The translations under genes and the position numbers were made by a program. Below the pieces are notes generated by a model. The model searched no databases and had not been told where the DNA came from. It saw only the letters and a list, made by a program, of their open reading frames with translations. Shown here piece by piece: positions 53,063 through 56,964 of a stretch of DNA of 56,964 bases. The DNA is from Flavobacteriales bacterium UBA7325 (GTDB taxonomy: Bacteria; Bacteroidota; Bacteroidia; Flavobacteriales_D; Crocinitomicaceae). The first letter of the stretch is position 1, and the number at the start of each line of letters is the position of its first letter. The DNA is taken from the NCBI GenBank assembly GCA_002471375.1, contig DKPV01000021.1, positions 1 to 56,964 on the forward strand. Direction: 5' to 3'.

Positions 53063-54532
53063 ATGAGTAAAAAAATTACAATATTAGGCTCTGGTTTTTC
53101 TGCATTGTCTGCAGCATGCTACCTTGCTAGAGACGGCTATGACGTGAGCATCTACGAAAAGAATGACTCACCTGGAGGTAGAGCAAGACAATTGCACCAC
53201 GAGGGTTTTGTATTTGACATAGGTCCTACTTGGTATTGGATGCCTGATGTGTTCGAACGGTTCTTTGCGGACTTCGGAAAACAACCTTCTGATTACTACA
53301 AATTAGAGAAATTAGATCCTGGATACCAGGTTTACTTTGATAAAAACGATAGTGTCACTATTTCTGCAGATCTAACAAAAATATACGCTCTTTTTGAGTC
53401 GGAAGAAAAAGGGAGTGCAGAGTACTTAAAGAAATTTCTCAAAACAGCACAGAGCAATTACAATGTAGCTGTCAAAGATCTAGTCTATCGTCCGGGAGTT
53501 TCACCTCTAGAGTTAATCACCCCAAAAACGGCTACCAAACTAAACCAACTATTCTTTAGTATCAGAAAGCAGGTTGCGAAAAAGTTCAATAATCCTAGAC
53601 TGATAAAGCTCTTGGAATTCCCTGTCTTGTTTCTTGGTGCAAAACCTATCGATACACCAGCGATGTACAATTTTATGAATTGGGCTGATTTCGGACTTGG
53701 AACATGGCACCCTAAAGGTGGGATGTTTGAAGTTGTGCGAGCAATGAAAGATCTGTCGATTGAGCTTGGTGTGAAGATTAATTACAACTCACCCGTTGAA
53801 AAAATCAATGTAAACGATCAAGGGATAGTAAAGAGCATCTTGGTTAATGGAAAAGAAATATCAACTGATATAGTATTAAGCGGTGCTGATTACAATCACA
53901 CGGAAAAATTACTCCCATCAAAATACAAACAGTACTCGGATAAGTATTGGGAAAAGAAAAAATTTGCGCCATCATCACTATTATTCTACGTAGGGTTTAA
54001 TAAAAAAGTTGAGAATGTTTGCCACCACACGCTCTTTTTCGACTCGGAGTTCGACAAGCACGCTGAATCCATATATGATACTCCAGAATGGCCATCAGAC
54101 CCGTTATTTTATGCAAGCTTTCCAAGTCAAACGGATGATACATTTGCACCCCAAGGAAAGGAAGCTGCAACCTTCCTAATCCCGATTGCCATCGACTTAG
54201 AAGACACGGAAGAACTGCGAGATAAATATTTTGATATCATACTTTCGAGATTAGAAAAGTTGACAGGACAATCCGTGAAGGATGATGTCCTTTTTGTGAA
54301 ATCCTACTGTGTGAAGGACTTTGTCAAAGATTACAATTCTTACGGTGGCAACGCATACGGACTTGCAAACACCTTAAAACAAACCGCTTTCCTTCGACCA
54401 AAAATTAGAAGCAAGAAGGTGAACAACCTATTTTTTACCGGTCAATTGACCGTGCCTGGACCGGGCGTTCCTCCTTCTTTAATTTCTGGTAAAATTGCCT
54501 CAGAATCGATAAAGAAACACTTCGAAATATGA
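53063..54532 (+). CDS. crtI: Phytoene desaturase
   Basis: 489 residues. CrtI desaturates phytoene to lycopene with FAD at the membrane surface. The N-terminal dinucleotide fold reads ILGSGFSALSAACYLARDGYDVSIYEK and continues SPGGRARQ; the C-terminal signature is NLFFTGQLTVPGPGVPPSLISGKIASESI. Length and motifs are standard. It leads the four-gene carotenoid operon from the promoter at 53024. crtB overlaps its stop by four bases, so the two are translationally coupled. Desaturation step number cannot be read from the sequence. Confidence 0.94.
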   Translation: MSKKITILGSGFSALSAACYLARDGYDVSIYEKNDSPGGRARQLHHEGFVFDIGPTWYWMPDVFERFFADFGKQPSDYYKLEKLDPGYQVYFDKNDSVTISADLTKIYALFESEEKGSAEYLKKFLKTAQSNYNVAVKDLVYRPGVSPLELITPKTATKLNQLFFSIRKQVAKKFNNPRLIKLLEFPVLFLGAKPIDTPAMYNFMNWADFGLGTWHPKGGMFEVVRAMKDLSIELGVKINYNSPVEKINVNDQGIVKSILVNGKEISTDIVLSGADYNHTEKLLPSKYKQYSDKYWEKKKFAPSSLLFYVGFNKKVENVCHHTLFFDSEFDKHAESIYDTPEWPSDPLFYASFPSQTDDTFAPQGKEAATFLIPIAIDLEDTEELRDKYFDIILSRLEKLTGQSVKDDVLFVKSYCVKDFVKDYNSYGGNAYGLANTLKQTAFLRPKIRSKKVNNLFFTGQLTVPGPGVPPSLISGKIASESIKKHFEI

Positions 54533-55368
54533 AACAGTTATTTGATGAAACGTCAAATGAAACTGCTGTTCATATCACTAAAAAATACAGCACTTCATTC
54601 TCTCGATCGGTAGGCTACTTGGATAAATCTATTCGTCAAGACATATATAACATCTATGGATTTGTGCGGGTAGCTGATGAGATCGTTGATAGTTTTGAAG
54701 GTTATCAGCAAGAAAAACACCTTGATTTATTTGAAGCGGATGTATGGTTTGCTATCGAAGACGGCGTGAGTGCCAATCCGGTGAACAACGCTTTTCAGCA
54801 TACGGTAAATAAATACCACATCCCTATGCCCTTAATTGTTGCGTTCCTTCATAGCATGCGCACTGATCTTACAAAAAAGGTTTACGAAAATCAAAAGGAA
54901 ATAGACGATTACATCTATGGTTCAGCCGATGTGGTAGGCTTGATGTGTCTTAAAGTATTCGTAAAAGGCAATGAGGAAGAATACGAGCGTCTCAAACCCT
55001 CAGCACTTAAACTGGGCTCTGCTTTTCAAAAAGTTAACTTCCTGAGGGATTTGAAACAGGATTTTGAAGATTTAAATCGCGCTTATTTCCCAAATGTAGA
55101 TCCGAATAATTTTAGTGAATCCGTTAAAAAGGATATTATTGCCGAGATTAAAAAAGATTTCAGAATCGCAGAGGAAGGAATGAAACAATTGCCGAAAGAA
55201 GCAAAATTTGCTGTTTGCCTTGCGTTCACTTTTTATTCTCAATTATTGAAAAAGATTGAACACACACCTGCCGAGGTGCTCAAGGAAAAGAGAATTAGAT
55301 TATCCAATCTAAAAAAAACAATGCTCTTAACTAAATCTCATATCAAACACAAATTGAAATTGGCGTAG
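54529..55368 (+). CDS. crtB: Phytoene synthase
   Basis: 279 residues. CrtB joins two geranylgeranyl diphosphates head to head. The first aspartate-rich motif is FVRVADEIVDSF, the second is NFLRDLKQDFEDLNRAYFPN, both matching trans-isoprenyl squalene/phytoene synthases; YGSADVVGLMCLKVF is also conserved. The N-terminal YSTSFSRSVGYLD is typical for phytoene synthase. The ATG overlaps the crtI TGA. crtE, which makes the substrate, is not in the window. Confidence 0.94.
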   Translation: MKQLFDETSNETAVHITKKYSTSFSRSVGYLDKSIRQDIYNIYGFVRVADEIVDSFEGYQQEKHLDLFEADVWFAIEDGVSANPVNNAFQHTVNKYHIPMPLIVAFLHSMRTDLTKKVYENQKEIDDYIYGSADVVGLMCLKVFVKGNEEEYERLKPSALKLGSAFQKVNFLRDLKQDFEDLNRAYFPNVDPNNFSESVKKDIIAEIKKDFRIAEEGMKQLPKEAKFAVCLAFTFYSQLLKKIEHTPAEVLKEKRIRLSNLKKTMLLTKSHIKHKLKLA

Positions 55369-55387
55369 TTTTTTAGTTGCCAACGTT

Positions 55388-55395
55388 TATCTTTA
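55388..55395 (+). promoter_or_regulatory. Possible internal -7 box (TATCTTTA) before crtZ
   Basis: TATCTTTA, 20 bases before the crtZ ATG. It may give separate expression of crtZ and the cyclase, because the crtB-crtZ gap (47 bp) is the only sizeable gap in the operon. Confidence 0.3.
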
Positions 55396-55415
55396 CACAA
55401 AGAATCGTATCCATT

Positions 55416-55871
55416 ATGACCATTGTACTTTATATACTAATCGTAATTGTCACATTTGCATTAATGGAGTGCGTCACATGGTTCGCGCACAAATATGTAA
55501 TGCACGGATTCCTATGGTATCTTCACGAGGATCATCATCAACCAAAATACCAGCATGTATTCGAAAAGAACGATGCCTTCTTTGTGATGGGAGCTATTCC
55601 GAGTGCCACACTTTTTGTAGTAGGAGTAAATCCAGAATTCAATTATAAATTCTTCATCGCTTTGGGTATTTTATTCTACGGTATCGCTTATTTCTTAGTG
55701 CATGACGTTCTTATTCATCGCCGATTTAATTGGTTTCAAAATACCAAGAACCCATACTTGGTGGGATTACGCAAAGGGCACAAAGTGCATCACAAACACC
55801 TTGGGAAGGAAGACGGTGAGGTCTTTGGAATGCTGAATGTTCCAAAAAAGTACTTCCGTAAAAGGCAATAA
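55416..55871 (+). CDS. crtZ: Beta-carotene hydroxylase
   Basis: 151 residues from the ATG at 55416; an in-frame TTG at 55377 would add 13 residues but would include the possible promoter box. CrtZ is a membrane di-iron hydroxylase that puts 3-hydroxyls on beta-ionone rings, giving zeaxanthin. The histidine clusters are present: HKYVMH (25-30), HEDHH (37-41), HDVLIH and HKVHHKH. Hydrophobic helices lie at about 1-20 and 52-105. The lycopene cyclase ATG directly follows the stop. Confidence 0.92.
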   Translation: MTIVLYILIVIVTFALMECVTWFAHKYVMHGFLWYLHEDHHQPKYQHVFEKNDAFFVMGAIPSATLFVVGVNPEFNYKFFIALGILFYGIAYFLVHDVLIHRRFNWFQNTKNPYLVGLRKGHKVHHKHLGKEDGEVFGMLNVPKKYFRKRQ

Positions 55872-56555
55872 ATGACTCCACTTTATTTATACCTATTAAT
55901 AGCATCGGTTAGTGGACCTTTATTCTTATCCATTTTCTTTCCGGACGTAATTAAAAATTGGGGAAAGTTCATTCTCTCTACAACATTGATAGCGGCAGTA
56001 TTCTTAGTTTGGGATGCTATTTTTACGGCAAATGGAGTCTGGGGCTTTAATGACGATTATATATTGGGCTTTTCATTTTTTGGAATGCCCATTGAGGAAT
56101 GGCTGTTCTTTTTAGTGATCCCTTTCTGTAGTATTTACCTTCACTTTGCTATTGATCGCCACTTTCCTAATTTAAAGTTGGGAAAGAATCTCACGATTTA
56201 TCTAACAATCATTTTACTTGTTCTACTAAGCATTGTATTATTCATGAATCTGTCAAAAGCATATACAGCTGTAAATTATAGCTTCCTTTTGCTCACCATG
56301 ATTCTAGGTTTGATTTTCCATATAAAGTTACTGCAGCAATTCTACCTCACCCTCATTGTTATTTTGATTCCCTTCCTGATTGTAAACGGGATCCTAACCG
56401 GGGTAATAACAGAAGAGCCCGTAGTATGGTATAATGATGCAGAGAATCTAGGAATCCGAATTATAACCATTCCTATTGAAGATATTGGTTATGCATTTAC
56501 GATGTTATTCGGAAACTTAATGATATTCGAAACGCTCCGGTCTAAAAAAAGCTAA
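55872..56555 (+). CDS. Lycopene cyclase domain protein (CrtYcd-type)
   Basis: 227 residues with six to seven membrane helices. Two related halves are seen, each with a proline-acidic motif typical of the heterodimeric cyclases of Gram-positives and archaea: FFGMPIEEWLFFLVIPF in the first, TIPIEDIGYAFTMLFGNL in the second. The fused cyclase of Bacteroidota closes both ends of lycopene to beta-carotene. It ends the operon; a weak hairpin-like TCCCTAACGGGGA follows its stop. Product with CrtZ: zeaxanthin. Confidence 0.88.
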   Translation: MTPLYLYLLIASVSGPLFLSIFFPDVIKNWGKFILSTTLIAAVFLVWDAIFTANGVWGFNDDYILGFSFFGMPIEEWLFFLVIPFCSIYLHFAIDRHFPNLKLGKNLTIYLTIILLVLLSIVLFMNLSKAYTAVNYSFLLLTMILGLIFHIKLLQQFYLTLIVILIPFLIVNGILTGVITEEPVVWYNDAENLGIRIITIPIEDIGYAFTMLFGNLMIFETLRSKKS

Positions 56556-56964
56556 TAGCAGTCCCTAACGGGGATGTTAGATTGCGTCGTATTTAAGACA
56601 GATCCAAACTCTTAAAAAAACTTCATACTCCTCGAATCGATGCTCGCGTATCGGTCTAGTTCTTAGTTCAGTTTCAAAATCAAAAAATAGACAGGGTGAA
56701 ATACCCTTGTATTGATCAATATAAGCATAGCTGAGTAGCTCTCTTTTCTTTCTCCTTTGTTTAATTTTATTGTGATATGGGCACATGATATCAAAAATAA
56801 CTGCATTTTTATTCTATCTTAAAACCCTAATAATAAGCTATTTATGAATATTCTTTACTCATAATTTAAATTTTGTTTAACTTTTTCTTGTTTTAATTAA
56901 ACAGTATTACATATATTTGTTGAAACATTTTGCAAAACAGTTAAACAAAACAATTAAACAAAAC
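56556..56964. other. 409-bp region after the crt operon, ending in a promoter
   Basis: I see no convincing gene. A minus-strand frame of 69 codons (56577-56786) is Arg/Lys-rich with no family resemblance and no promoter box, and I doubt it. The last 100 bases are AT-rich and hold the promoter described separately, reading to the right, so the next plus-strand gene starts beyond the edge. Confidence 0.5.
56871..56964 (+). promoter_or_regulatory. Promoter of the next gene, related to the crtI promoter, with repeated half-sites
   Basis: TTG at 56888-56890, 21-bp spacer, -7 TATATTTG at 56912-56919. Half-sites: GTTTAAC (56875-56881), TTAAAC within GTTTTAATTAAAC (56890-56902), TTGAAAC (56920-56926), GTTAAAC (56940-56946), ATTAAAC (56953-56959). 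TTAAACAAAAC repeats directly at 56941-56951 and 56954-56964. A TTTTGCAAAA palindrome lies at 56928-56937. The start codon lies beyond the edge. Confidence 0.65.

Noticed and set aside
56577..56786. Minus-strand frame of 69 codons after the crt operon
   Set aside because: Arg/Lys-rich, no recognisable domain, no promoter box upstream; probably chance in an AT-rich gap.
56941..56964. Direct repeats at the right edge as a possible CRISPR or short tandem array
   Set aside because: Only two partial copies of an 11-base unit without spacers; better explained as regulator half-sites.
1..56964. Mobile elements, prophage, defence genes, tRNA or rRNA
   Set aside because: No transposase, integrase, terminase, restriction or toxin-antitoxin gene and no cloverleaf was recognised on either strand; covariance-model and HMM searches could still find something I missed.

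Overview
The window is a chromosomal segment of a Bacteroidota bacterium, most likely a marine, aerobic, pigmented member of the Flavobacteriales. The evidence is: C-terminal type IX secretion (T9SS) sorting domains; a TonB-dependent receptor paired with a DUF4249-type lipoprotein; DUF4293, DUF2795 and DUF4139 proteins; a menaquinone (men) cluster; a zeaxanthin-type carotenoid operon; few Shine-Dalgarno sequences; and many copies of the Bacteroidota -7 promoter box TAnnTTTG. I see no tRNA, rRNA, CRISPR array, transposase, integrase or phage gene, so this is ordinary core and near-core chromosome rather than an island.

Layout. 1-2148 (minus): a men operon, menI-like thioesterase, menF and menD, the last running off the left edge. 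2243-7174: murB (plus) facing a DEAD-box helicase, a zinc-ribbon coiled-coil protein, a Nif3-like protein and a small outer-membrane barrel (minus). 7265-14868 (plus): a tight run of an LtaS/OpgB-type membrane sulfatase, a diacylglycerol kinase-like enzyme, a DinB/DUF1569-type protein, a 53-residue membrane protein, an EI24-like membrane protein and both subunits of methylmalonyl-CoA mutase. 14949-23396: periplasmic and secreted proteins (TPR-like, rhodanese-like, a Tat-exported berberine-bridge-like flavoprotein lipoprotein, two T9SS cargo proteins) mixed with RNA modification genes and an O-methyltransferase. 23491-28543: a SulP transporter with an unusual repeat insertion, then a TonB receptor/lipoprotein pair. 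28590-36066: dciA, recF, a TPR membrane protein, ribH, glmM-type mutase, a DUF4139 protein and ispH. 36066-41832: a pseudo-receiver/adenylate cyclase/HD protein, a cobalamin adenosyltransferase, DUF2795, acpH-like, an MltF-like lytic transglycosylase and miaA. 41874-52829: a divergent ABC exporter pair, a thioredoxin-like protein, an M1 peptidase fused to a likely outer-membrane barrel, a second SGNH hydrolase, an ABC-F ATPase, DUF4293 and a small secreted protein. 53063-56555: crtI-crtB-crtZ-lycopene cyclase.

How the parts connect. Methylmalonyl-CoA mutase needs adenosylcobalamin, which the adenosyltransferase at 37751 would make. IspH supplies isoprenoid units for the menaquinone side chain and for carotenoids. 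The four crt genes can take geranylgeranyl diphosphate to zeaxanthin; crtE is not in the window. A membrane sulfatase that would release diacylglycerol sits directly before a lipid kinase that could recycle it.

Main observations: (1) TAnnTTTG-like boxes lie 4-7 nt before the ATG of about a dozen genes, implying widespread leaderless transcription and fixing several start codons; (2) near-identical promoters with GTTTAAC-type half-sites precede crtI and the gene beyond the right edge; (3) a pseudo-receiver, adenylate cyclase and HD hydrolase are fused in one chain; (4) a SulP permease carries three 17-residue repeats in a loop; (5) miaA has no ordinary start codon; (6) an M1 peptidase ends in a barrel-like domain; (7) two close SGNH paralogs have different C-terminal tails; (8) a terminator-like hairpin sits just before the RNA helicase start. 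None amounts to a clearly new defence or mobile system; the strongest candidates for new biology are the fused cyclase protein and the paired crt-type promoters.
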